A stretch of DNA of 6,075 bases from Pseudodesulfovibrio sp. (lineage in GTDB: Bacteria; Desulfobacterota; Desulfovibrionia; Desulfovibrionales; Desulfovibrionaceae), in assembly GCA_022712815.1 (NCBI GenBank), contig JAFLJW010000227.1, positions 1 through 6,075 of the forward strand, in the 5' to 3' direction. Below the pieces are notes generated by a model. The model had not been told where the DNA came from. It searched no databases and saw nothing but the letters and a program-made list of their open reading frames with translations. The translations under genes and the position numbers were made by a program. Position 1 is the stretch's first letter, and the number at the start of each line of letters is the position of its first letter. Shown here one piece after another: positions 1 to 5,003 of this stretch.

Positions 1-1
1 T

Positions 2-1114
2 TATGTGCCGGGCCTGACCAAAACCCCGGTCAAGCGCGTGGCCTCCGGCCCGACAGGCTGCCTGAACGACCCGGCATTTTCCTGTTTCATCAGTAGCCGC
101 GCCGCCTTCCGAGACACCCTGCTCCTTGAGGTCAACCGGGGCTGTCCCTATGGCTGCCGGTTCTGCGCTGCCGGGTTCATCTATCGTCCGCCACGCCTTG
201 CGGACATGGACGAGCTGAAACGAATCGTCGAGCTGGCCGACCCGCCCAAGGTTGGCCTTGTGGGAACGGCCCTGACCGATTGGCCCGACCTGCTCCCTTT
301 CCTCAAGTGGTTGCACGAAAAGAAGAAGAAATTTTCCCTCTCGTCCATGCGGGCAGACGGCATCACCGAGGAACTGCTCGTCTACCTGCGCCAGCGCGGT
401 ATTCGCACCATAACCCTCGCCCTTGAGGGGGCCAGTGAACGACTGCGGCGGATGATGAGCAAGAAGCTCGATCCCGCTGATTTCCTGAACGCGGTCCGGC
501 TTTGCGCCCGGTACGGGGTCAATCACCTGAAGCTTTATCTGATTGCTGGCTGGCCCGGGGAGACCGATGAAGACTACGAGGAGCTTGAAGAATTTTTGGG
601 AAAGATCATTCAGATCAGGTCCGAGGAACCGGGCGGCAAAAAAAAGCAGTTCATGCGTATCACCATCGGCGTAAGTTCGTTGGTCCCCAAGCCCTTTACC
701 CCGTTCCAGTGGTCGCCTATGGCGAGTGAGAAGGATCTTGACAGGCGCATGAAACAACTGACGAAAATAGCCAAGCCGTTCAAGGGTGTGACGCTGCACC
801 ATGACTCGCCGTTTCAGGCGCGACTTCAGGGGTTGCTCGCCCGTGGTGGTGAGGAACTGGCCGAATTTATTTTGTTGGCCGCCGAGCATGGCGGGTGGAA
901 AAAGGCCTTGAAGAGATGGGACGGCGACCCGGCGGATAGCCTTGACCGGGAACGGGGAGAGGACGAGGTTTTTCCGTGGGAAGTCATTGATATCGGGGTG
1001 AAGCGTGAATTTTTATTGAAGGAATGGAAAAAGGCAAAGGCAGCGCAGACTTCGCCGGGGTGTCCTTCGCTTGATTGTGCGAAGTGTAGAATGTGCGGGA
1101 TGGAGAATTTGTAG
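2..1114 (+). CDS. B12-type radical SAM protein, C-terminal part (5' end outside window)
   Basis: The reading frame is open from the left edge and ends at TAG 1112-1114. The in-frame GTG at position 5 follows a TAT codon and is almost certainly internal, so the true start lies upstream. Numbering from that GTG, residues 45-54 read RGCPYGCRFC, the CxxxCxxC motif that holds the [4Fe-4S] cluster used to cleave S-adenosylmethionine. Other visible family marks are LALEGASERL near 138-147 and LIAGWPGETDEDY near 179-191, typical of the radical SAM barrel, and VPKPFTPFQW at 227-236, a motif seen in radical SAM proteins that usually carry an N-terminal cobalamin-binding domain. That N-terminal domain would lie outside the window. 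The last 17 residues hold four cysteines (353, 358, 361, 364; C-x4-C-x2-C-x2-C), a possible extra metal or Fe-S site. The substrate cannot be told. The class is secure; the B12-domain assignment is inferred. Confidence 0.9.
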   Translation, partial: YVPGLTKTPVKRVASGPTGCLNDPAFSCFISSRAAFRDTLLLEVNRGCPYGCRFCAAGFIYRPPRLADMDELKRIVELADPPKVGLVGTALTDWPDLLPFLKWLHEKKKKFSLSSMRADGITEELLVYLRQRGIRTITLALEGASERLRRMMSKKLDPADFLNAVRLCARYGVNHLKLYLIAGWPGETDEDYEELEEFLGKIIQIRSEEPGGKKKQFMRITIGVSSLVPKPFTPFQWSPMASEKDLDRRMKQLTKIAKPFKGVTLHHDSPFQARLQGLLARGGEELAEFILLAAEHGGWKKALKRWDGDPADSLDRERGEDEVFPWEVIDIGVKREFLLKEWKKAKAAQTSPGCPSLDCAKCRMCGMENL

Positions 1115-1134
1115 GTTTGAGAAGAGGAAGAAGG

Positions 1135-1440
1135 GTAGGTAGTGCATCCGCAGTGGGGGTGGTTCGCGGTCGCGGTTGTAAGTGTTTCGCTTTTACAGCG
1201 ACTTGCTTTTTGCGAAACAGCAAAAAGGAAGCAAAAAGTGTTTTTTCAAGAAGTAGCTTGGCCGCATCCTCCACGCCCAAGAATCTGATCCAAGCGGGTC
1301 GGCTCCACTGTCGAAGTGTGGTGCGCCCTGCCTTCCATGAAAATGATGGGCCGTCCACATTCATACGGGTTCCGGCAACAGAGCCACCTCCTCCGCTTGG
1401 TCAGCTTCTAAGGCTTAGGAGGTTTAATGCTGGGGTTGGG
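1135..1440 (+). repeat. Structured intergenic repeat, copy 1 (forward)
   Basis: This is the forward copy of a family found four times here. It begins in a purine-rich tract right after the radical SAM stop codon (about 1115-1140), then a conserved head GTGCATCCGC, and ends in a G-rich tail after GGTTTAATGCTGGGG. It is nearly identical to copy 2 on the other strand, with about 15 differences over 306 bp by eye. A long helix pairs 1280-1297 (AGAATCTGATCCAAGCGG) with 1393-1409 (CCGCTTGGTCAGCTTCT): 16 pairs with one bulge and one mismatch. Inside it, GGCTC 1301-1305 pairs with GAGCC 1381-1385. The hairpin at 1202-1231 is described separately. The frames across it are open on both strands, but differences from copy 2 are mostly amino-acid-changing, so I read it as non-coding. 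Confidence 0.85.
1202..1231 (+). other. 12-bp hairpin with possible loop pseudoknot in repeat copy 1
   Basis: CTTGCTTTTTGC (1202-1213) pairs with GCAAAAAGGAAG (1220-1231) around loop GAAACA, broken only by a G-G mismatch at 1205/1228. The loop and its closing bases (GCGAAAC, 1212-1218) are complementary to GTTTCGC at 1184-1190, so the transcript could form a pseudoknot or switch between two pairings. The same hairpin occurs in copy 2 (3216-3245) and copy 4 (4802-4831) and is absent from copy 3. It is not followed by a clean T-run, so it does not look like an ordinary terminator. Confidence 0.6.
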
Positions 1441-1473
1441 GATAAATATATTTCATTTCTCTCAACTAAATAG

Positions 1474-2883
1474 CTATGCATTAAATATCTGAGAAATATA
1501 GTTGGTTACTGCGGTTTCCACGCGACTGATAAACTTAGTCGGGCTTGCAAAAACGGCTCTCCCAAGTTCAATATATTGGGATATCTCCATGTGTTCTATT
1601 TGATCGCCTAAAGCTCTTTCTACTGTTGCATATTCGAGTTTATGCGTTTTTTGATTTTGTAGCTCTTTAAGAGTAACCGGAGCCGTTTTTTTCTTTCTTT
1701 TGTAAACTGCTGCAATCTTTAATTCATCCTCCATTCCAGCCCCAACTCTTTCTAAATTGGCAATAAATGAAGAAGTTTGCCCAATGGCTTTTTGGTCTTT
1801 GTTTATACCAATTTCAGTAGACATAAGAAGGCTTGAACTCAAAAAATAGATCGTTACCAGAATTTTCTTTCTTCTCGATGACTCAAGAGCGTCTTCTACA
1901 GAAGAACTACGAGGTACAAGCAACACAAAAGAAACACATTTACCACTTAACAAGGAATCAACAATTCGATTTTTCCGTTCATCAAGGTTCAATTTCTCTT
2001 TTTTAGTCAAATCTAAATATATTTTCAGCTTTGTTTTCAAGTAGATATGATAGCATAAATCCTGCTCTTCATGCATCCAAGAGGTTGCGATGCTATCAAT
2101 TACCGCTGTGTTAACCTTTGTCCCATTGGGCAACTGTCTTAGCTCTTTTACTGAAGAACTCCAGTTCTTGCCCATATGAACAAAGTGTCCAACGTTTATT
2201 TTTGGATCTTCCAGATGTCGCACAAACTCTTCGAGTATATAGATTTGATCAACATCATATCTGTCTTTGCATTTTATCTGATTGGAACTTTCTATAACCT
2301 GCTGTGCCTTTGTGCGAATGTATATCCATGACCAGTGGTATACATTGATATTTCTGCTATTGAGTTTTTCCTGTATTGGCGTTTGGAATGGTGTGGAAAC
2401 TATTTGGTCTGATATTGTAATAAAATCAACTTCATGCTGTTTTGCGATATCAAGATACCGGCTGATTTGCTCGATTTCCAAGTCTGCATTTACTTTTACT
2501 TCAACAAATGCAGCCCATTCAATAGTTTGGGCTTTCCCTGTGGTTAGAACAATCAATCCGTCCGGTCGTCCCTTATTTGATTTTAAGCCATTGGGATTTA
2601 TGTTGTTGATTTCAGTAAAAACATGAAGTTGAGCCGTCTTGTTGCTTACTTTTTTTGCTTTAGGATTCAAGACACCAAGCAATGCTTCTCGGTAAGGTCT
2701 TATCGCAGTCAGTGTCGAAAGAAAGATGGAAGTGAGATTTGTTTCCTTTGTCTGTTTAACAGATGTTCCAGATGGGAAAAGTCTTGCTCGTTTCTCTGAG
2801 AGAAAATCGATATCAACACCATAGTAATTTAATCTTTCAGGAAGTTCACTTAACAGACTACCAATAATTACATTGTTCGCCAT
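1474..2883 (-). CDS. Stand-alone PD-(D/E)XK nuclease-like protein (defence or accessory candidate)
   Basis: This encodes a 469-residue protein. I chose the ATG at 2883 because AGGAG lies 6 bases upstream; a start at 2946 would add 21 residues with no such site. The N-terminal half carries a PD-(D/E)XK-type nuclease core: E91 in a helix, RPDG with D108, FVEVKV with E128 and K130, and Q139 in the following helix (EQISRYLDIA). Residues 153-195 (ITISDQIV, then HWSWIYI) match what I recall of uncharacterised stand-alone nuclease-like proteins. The C-terminal half has no motif I recognise, and there is no signal peptide or membrane segment. The gene is visibly AT-richer than its neighbours, has no methyltransferase or helicase partner, and sits between inverted copies of the intergenic repeat, all suggesting transfer. 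Metal-dependent DNA cleavage is inferred from the fold residues; target and role are unknown. An anti-phage or orphan restriction role is speculative. Confidence 0.75.
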   Translation of the reverse strand: MANNVIIGSLLSELPERLNYYGVDIDFLSEKRARLFPSGTSVKQTKETNLTSIFLSTLTAIRPYREALLGVLNPKAKKVSNKTAQLHVFTEINNINPNGLKSNKGRPDGLIVLTTGKAQTIEWAAFVEVKVNADLEIEQISRYLDIAKQHEVDFITISDQIVSTPFQTPIQEKLNSRNINVYHWSWIYIRTKAQQVIESSNQIKCKDRYDVDQIYILEEFVRHLEDPKINVGHFVHMGKNWSSSVKELRQLPNGTKVNTAVIDSIATSWMHEEQDLCYHIYLKTKLKIYLDLTKKEKLNLDERKNRIVDSLLSGKCVSFVLLVPRSSSVEDALESSRRKKILVTIYFLSSSLLMSTEIGINKDQKAIGQTSSFIANLERVGAGMEDELKIAAVYKRKKKTAPVTLKELQNQKTHKLEYATVERALGDQIEHMEISQYIELGRAVFASPTKFISRVETAVTNYISQIFNA

Positions 2884-2889
2884 AATCAG

Positions 2890-2894
2890 CTCCT
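2890..2894 (-). promoter_or_regulatory. Ribosome binding site AGGAG deciding the nuclease start
   Basis: On the minus strand CAGGAGCTGATT leads into ATG at 2883, with AGGAG spaced 6 bases from the start. This favours the MANNV start over the upstream in-frame ATGs at 2946 and 2919. Confidence 0.75.
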
Positions 2895-2919
2895 GTGATT
2901 GCAAAAAAAGTTCAGTCAT

Positions 2920-2946
2920 CCTATACCGAATGCTGCAATCAAACAA
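2920..2946 (-). promoter_or_regulatory. Weak candidate promoter for the nuclease gene
   Basis: On the minus strand TTGTTT (2946-2941) and TATAGG (2925-2920) are 15 bases apart and would start a transcript about 30 bases before the ATG at 2883. The spacing is short and the match is modest, so this is only a candidate. It would also lie inside the coding region of the longer start, a further reason to prefer the shorter one. Confidence 0.25.
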
Positions 2947-2957
2947 GAGGGGTCAAG

Positions 2958-2979
2958 AAAAAGCCAAGCTTTGCTTTTT
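2958..2979. terminator. Symmetric A/T-flanked hairpin upstream of the nuclease gene
   Basis: AAAAAGC (2958-2964) and GCTTTTT (2973-2979) form a perfect 7-bp stem with loop CAAGCTTT, which itself contains the palindrome AAGCTT. On the plus strand ATTTTC follows. It could end transcription on either strand and shield the nuclease gene from read-through from copy 2 or the gene at 3389-3808. The stem is AT-rich and function is not certain. Confidence 0.4.
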
Positions 2980-3006
2980 ATTTTCTCATCCTGCTTGCCG
3001 GTAAAT

Positions 3007-3312
3007 ACTCCCCTCAGCATTAAACCTCCTAAGCCTTAGAAGCTGACCAAGCGGAGGAGGCGGCTCTGTTGCCGGAACCCGTATGAATGTGGACGGCCCA
3101 TCATTTTTATGGAAGGCAGGGCGTACCGCACTTCGACAGTGGAGCCGACCCGCTTGGATCAGATTCTTGGGCGTGGAGGATGCGGCCAAGCTACTTCTTG
3201 AAAAAACATTTTTTGCTTCCTTTTTGCTGTTTCGCAAAAAGCAAGTCGCTGTAAAAGCGAAACACTTACAACCGCGACCGCAAACCACTTTCACCGCGGA
3301 TGCGCTACCTCC
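3007..3312 (-). repeat. Structured intergenic repeat, copy 2 (inverted)
   Basis: This is the reverse complement of copy 1 at about 95% identity by eye. Read on the minus strand, a purine-rich tract (about 3390 down to 3313) and a head GCGCATCCGC come first, and the tail GGTTTAATGCTGAGGGG ends near 3007. The long helix is kept: 3150-3167 pairs with 3038-3054. The hairpin module is at 3216-3245. Its tail faces the nuclease gene, as does the tail of copy 1. It lies about 75 bp downstream of the gene at 3389-3808, in that gene's transcription direction. Confidence 0.85.
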
Positions 3313-3388
3313 CCCTTCCTTATTCTTCCTCTTTCTTCTCTTCCATTCTTTTCTGATCGTTCTTCCTTCTTAATCCTCGCTCTTCCTG
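3313..3388 (-). other. Polypurine tract between the SNase-like stop codon and repeat copy 2
   Basis: The minus strand here is almost entirely A and G for about 75 bases, starting right after the TAG at 3389-3391 and running into the head of copy 2. Shorter purine-rich tracts precede the other copies (about 1115-1140, 4521-4552 and 4900-4930), so the tract seems to belong to the repeat family. No gene is seen in it. Confidence 0.5.
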
Positions 3389-3808
3389 CTATTCTTTTTC
3401 CTCCGCCAACCCTTCCTGCACCAATTCTGCCCCCAAATCCTTGCCGTCCACCAGTACCGTTGCCACTATTCTGAAATCTTTGCCGCGATGTACGTCTTCC
3501 AGCGTGATTTTCTTCGCGCCCGACAGCTTTGCTTCCGCAAAGGCTTTTGCCAATTGTGCCAGCTCCCGGGCCACTGGATTTTTGCTTTTCAATTCAGGGG
3601 TATCGATATTTATCAGGCAGACCTTGATCTCGGTCAAAGCCCTGCCGCAGGGGTAGGCCACATCCGCGACAAAGGTGTCACCGTCGATGGTACGGATATG
3701 ACGGGCGATGATGGTATCGTCCGCATGGGTTATGAGGACGAAGACAGCACTGATGAAAGCCACGGAGAAACAACAAGCCTGTATAATGATGAAGACTTTG
3801 AAAGACAT
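3389..3808 (-). CDS. Secreted staphylococcal-nuclease-like protein with altered active site
   Basis: This encodes a 139-residue protein starting with ATG at 3808; AAAGG ends 7-8 bases upstream. Residues 1-29 form a signal peptide: a short N-terminus with one lysine, a long hydrophobic stretch, then THA/DD as a plausible cleavage site. The mature part has the SNase OB-fold marks: IDGDTF at 41-46 (calcium ligand aspartate), NIDTPE at 67-72 with D69 and E72 matching S. aureus nuclease D40 and E43, R113 in KDFRIVA matching R87, and DGKDLGAELVQEGLA at 121-135. The arginine matching R35, eight residues before the glutamate (usual form VRLxxIDxPE), is cysteine here (VCLINIDTPE, C64). The protein stops soon after the last core helix, so it is a minimal domain. 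Activity may be lost or changed. An extracytoplasmic nuclease or nucleic-acid-binding role is inferred. It stands alone, with repeat copy 2 downstream. Confidence 0.8.
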   Translation of the reverse strand: MSFKVFIIIQACCFSVAFISAVFVLITHADDTIIARHIRTIDGDTFVADVAYPCGRALTEIKVCLINIDTPELKSKNPVARELAQLAKAFAEAKLSGAKKITLEDVHRGKDFRIVATVLVDGKDLGAELVQEGLAEEKE

Positions 3809-3868
3809 GATGCGACCTTTGAAACCGCATATTTGATCTGTCGCATGAAAACAGGACGGAATTGACCC

Positions 3869-4132
3869 GGTTCACGTAAACAGCCGGGAGCCCGCAAAGT
3901 GTGGTACAGCCCACAGCATCTTATTCCCTGCCGAGGCAGGTGTTGTATTCGATGCACACCCGGCTCCGTGTTTGAAACCAAGCCGCATGATTATTATCGA
4001 CACGACAATAATCGCCATACGTTACGTGTATGGTCAGCCGCTGTACCAAGGAGTTTGCGGTCTCCAAACCCAAGATTGCGGCCATGCATGAACCTCGTTT
4101 AATGCGGGGTCCATACACCTTGGGCTTGACCA
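3869..4132. ncRNA. Candidate structured RNA of unrecognised family (strand uncertain)
   Basis: No convincing gene is visible between 3809 and 4242. Instead 3887-4065 is closed by a long-range helix: GGAG 3887-3890 with CTCC 4062-4065, CCGCAAA 3892-3898 with TTTGCGG 4054-4060, and TGGTACAGC 3902-3910 with GCTGTACCA 4040-4048, giving 20 pairs with a 1x1 mismatch and a 3x5 internal loop. Nested inside are hairpins at 3930-3964 (GCCG/CGGC and GGTGT/ACACC, loop TTCGA), 3989-4013 (GATTATT/AATAATC plus TCG/CGA) and 4015-4033 (CCATAC/GTATGG). Downstream, CCCAAG 4069-4074 pairs with CTTGGG 4119-4124 around ACCTCG/CGGGGT at 4092-4110. Wobble pairs favour the plus strand in two hairpins and the minus strand in one, so direction is open. 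It does not look like tmRNA, SRP RNA, RNase P RNA or a tRNA. It could also be a leader of the SNase-like gene on the minus strand. Confidence 0.45.
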
Positions 4133-4242
4133 ATAAGTACGCAACATATCAAAAAAATTCAACCCGGATGATACAGAGGCTCCAAACAAAAAAAGCAATC
4201 CTTTCAGCGCGCCTCTACAAGTTGACACGATAGCACATCAAA
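4133..4242. other. Spacer between structured region and repeat copy 3
   Basis: No gene is seen. The part at about 4207-4242 resembles 4557-4593 beyond the tail of copy 4 (shared pieces GCCT-TACAAGTT and CATCA-AT), so the repeat appears to extend further in these two copies. AGAGGC (4171-4176 region) and GCCTCT (4211-4216) form a 6-bp inverted repeat around an A-rich stretch. A minus-strand promoter for the structured region could lie here (TTGAAT followed after 17 bases by TACTTA), but the match is poor. Confidence 0.3.
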
Positions 4243-4520
4243 TACCCCCTCCTGTATTAACCTTTCTAATCCTCAGAAGTTGACCAATCAGAGGAGGTTT
4301 TGGTGCGGGGAACGGAAGCATATTATTAATGGATGAATATTTGAAAAGGAGGGATCTGGACTTTTCACGAGACGGAGCCGACCCCGCTTGGATCAGATTC
4401 TTGAGCGTGGAGGACGTGGCCAAACTAGGGCGTGTCTGATTGTAGACACGCCCTAGTTCTTGAAAAAAACACATTTATAACCGCGCCCGCAAACCACCCC
4501 CACCGCGGATGCGCCACCCA
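4243..4520 (-). repeat. Structured intergenic repeat, copy 3 (diverged, rearranged)
   Basis: This copy has the same orientation as copies 2 and 4 and is the most diverged. The head (GCGCATCCGCGGTG on the minus strand), the arm CCGCTTGGATCAGATTCT (4384-4401) and the tail helix arm AGAAGTTGACCAATCAG (4275-4291) are recognisable and still pair at about 14 of 17 positions with one wobble. The middle (about 4295-4370) is poorly conserved. It is about 52 bp shorter than copy 4 between CTTGAAAAA and the TATAA near 4477, losing the whole hairpin module, and it carries a 26-bp palindromic insertion at 4428-4453. Confidence 0.75.
4428..4453. repeat. 26-bp perfect palindromic insertion flanked by TA duplication
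   Basis: The arms GGGCGTGTCT (4428-4437) and AGACACGCCC (4444-4453) are perfect inverted repeats around a 6-base centre GATTGT. TA flanks both sides (4426-4427 and 4454-4455). The other repeat copies read CTA-C-TTCTTG at this point, so removing the 26 bp and one TA restores the ancestral form CTAGTTCTTG. This is the pattern left by an element that duplicates TA on insertion, as the IS630/Tc1-mariner group and some IS5-related elements do. It may be a minimal non-autonomous remnant whose two ends are almost fused. No transposase is in the window. Confidence 0.6.
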
Positions 4521-4593
4521 CCCATTTCTTCCCTCTTCTCCTTATCCTTCCCTGTCAGCCGGCCTTTACAAGTTATATGGCACCAACATCAGA

Positions 4594-4896
4594 TGCCCCC
4601 CCAGCATTAAACCTCCAAAGCCTTAGAAGCTGACCAAGCGGAGGAGGCGGCTCTGTTGTCGGAACCAGTATGAATATGGACGGCCTATAATTTTTATGGA
4701 AGGCAGGGCGTACCTTACTCCGATAGTGGAGCCGACCCGCTTGGATCAGATTCTTTGGCGTGGAGAATGCGGCCAGGCTACTTCTTGAAAAACATTTTTT
4801 GCTTCCTTTTTGCTGTTTCGCAAAAAGTAAGTCGCTGTAAAAACGAAACACCTATAATTGCGCCCGCGAACCACTCCCACCGCGGATGCGCTACCT
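4594..4896 (-). repeat. Structured intergenic repeat, copy 4 (tandem with copy 3)
   Basis: This full-length copy lies in the same orientation as copy 3 and just upstream of it in reading direction. The helix arms are at 4737-4754 and 4625-4641 and the hairpin module is at 4802-4831, with the mismatch position changed from G-G to A-G. Its upstream GTTTC still matches the loop GAAAC. It is more diverged from copies 1 and 2 than those are from each other. A purine-rich tract (about 4897-4930) and then the glyA terminator precede its head. Confidence 0.85.
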
Positions 4897-4946
4897 ATCA
4901 CTTCTCCTCTCCTTCACCCTCATTCCCATCGCCTATCTTCCAAAAC

Positions 4947-4978
4947 AAAAAAGGGGGGCAGCCCCCATGGACCGCCCC
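4947..4978 (-). terminator. Intrinsic terminator of glyA
   Basis: On the minus strand GGGGCGG (4978-4972) can pair with CTGCCCC, or GGGGG with CCCCC in a tighter hairpin, followed by six T residues (4952-4947). It lies about 25 bases after the glyA stop codon in the right direction. GC-rich stem plus T-run is the classical rho-independent form. Confidence 0.88.
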
Positions 4979-5003
4979 TCTTCATTTTAATTCGATATAA
5001 TCT

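Noticed and set aside
1093..1473. Open reading frame of about 126 codons across repeat copy 1, with similar frames in copies 2 and 4
   Set aside because: The frames are open on both strands, begin inside repeat or radical SAM sequence, lack ribosome binding sites, and differ between copies mainly by amino-acid changes. They follow from repeat composition and structure, not protein selection.
2282..2626. Plus-strand open frame opposite the nuclease gene
   Set aside because: It overlaps the motif-bearing part of the minus-strand gene, shows no family features and has no ribosome binding site.
2884..2946. Upstream 21-codon extension of the nuclease gene
   Set aside because: It has no ribosome binding site and overlaps the only candidate promoter, whereas AGGAG stands 6 bases before the ATG at 2883.
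3930..3964. Group II intron domain V or tRNA T-arm (GTATTCGATGC within a stem)
   Set aside because: There is no GNRA loop or two-base bulge in the domain V positions, no acceptor stem or CCA for a tRNA, and no reverse transcriptase nearby.
3921..4085. A 54-codon minus-strand frame (MAAILGLETANS...) inside the structured region
   Set aside because: It has only a weak upstream GAGG, no recognisable family, and overlaps the long helix and hairpins that better explain the sequence. Kept only as an alternative.
1135..4896. CRISPR array from four related repeats
   Set aside because: Units are about 300 bp, differ in orientation, and lack short regular spacers; no cas gene is present.
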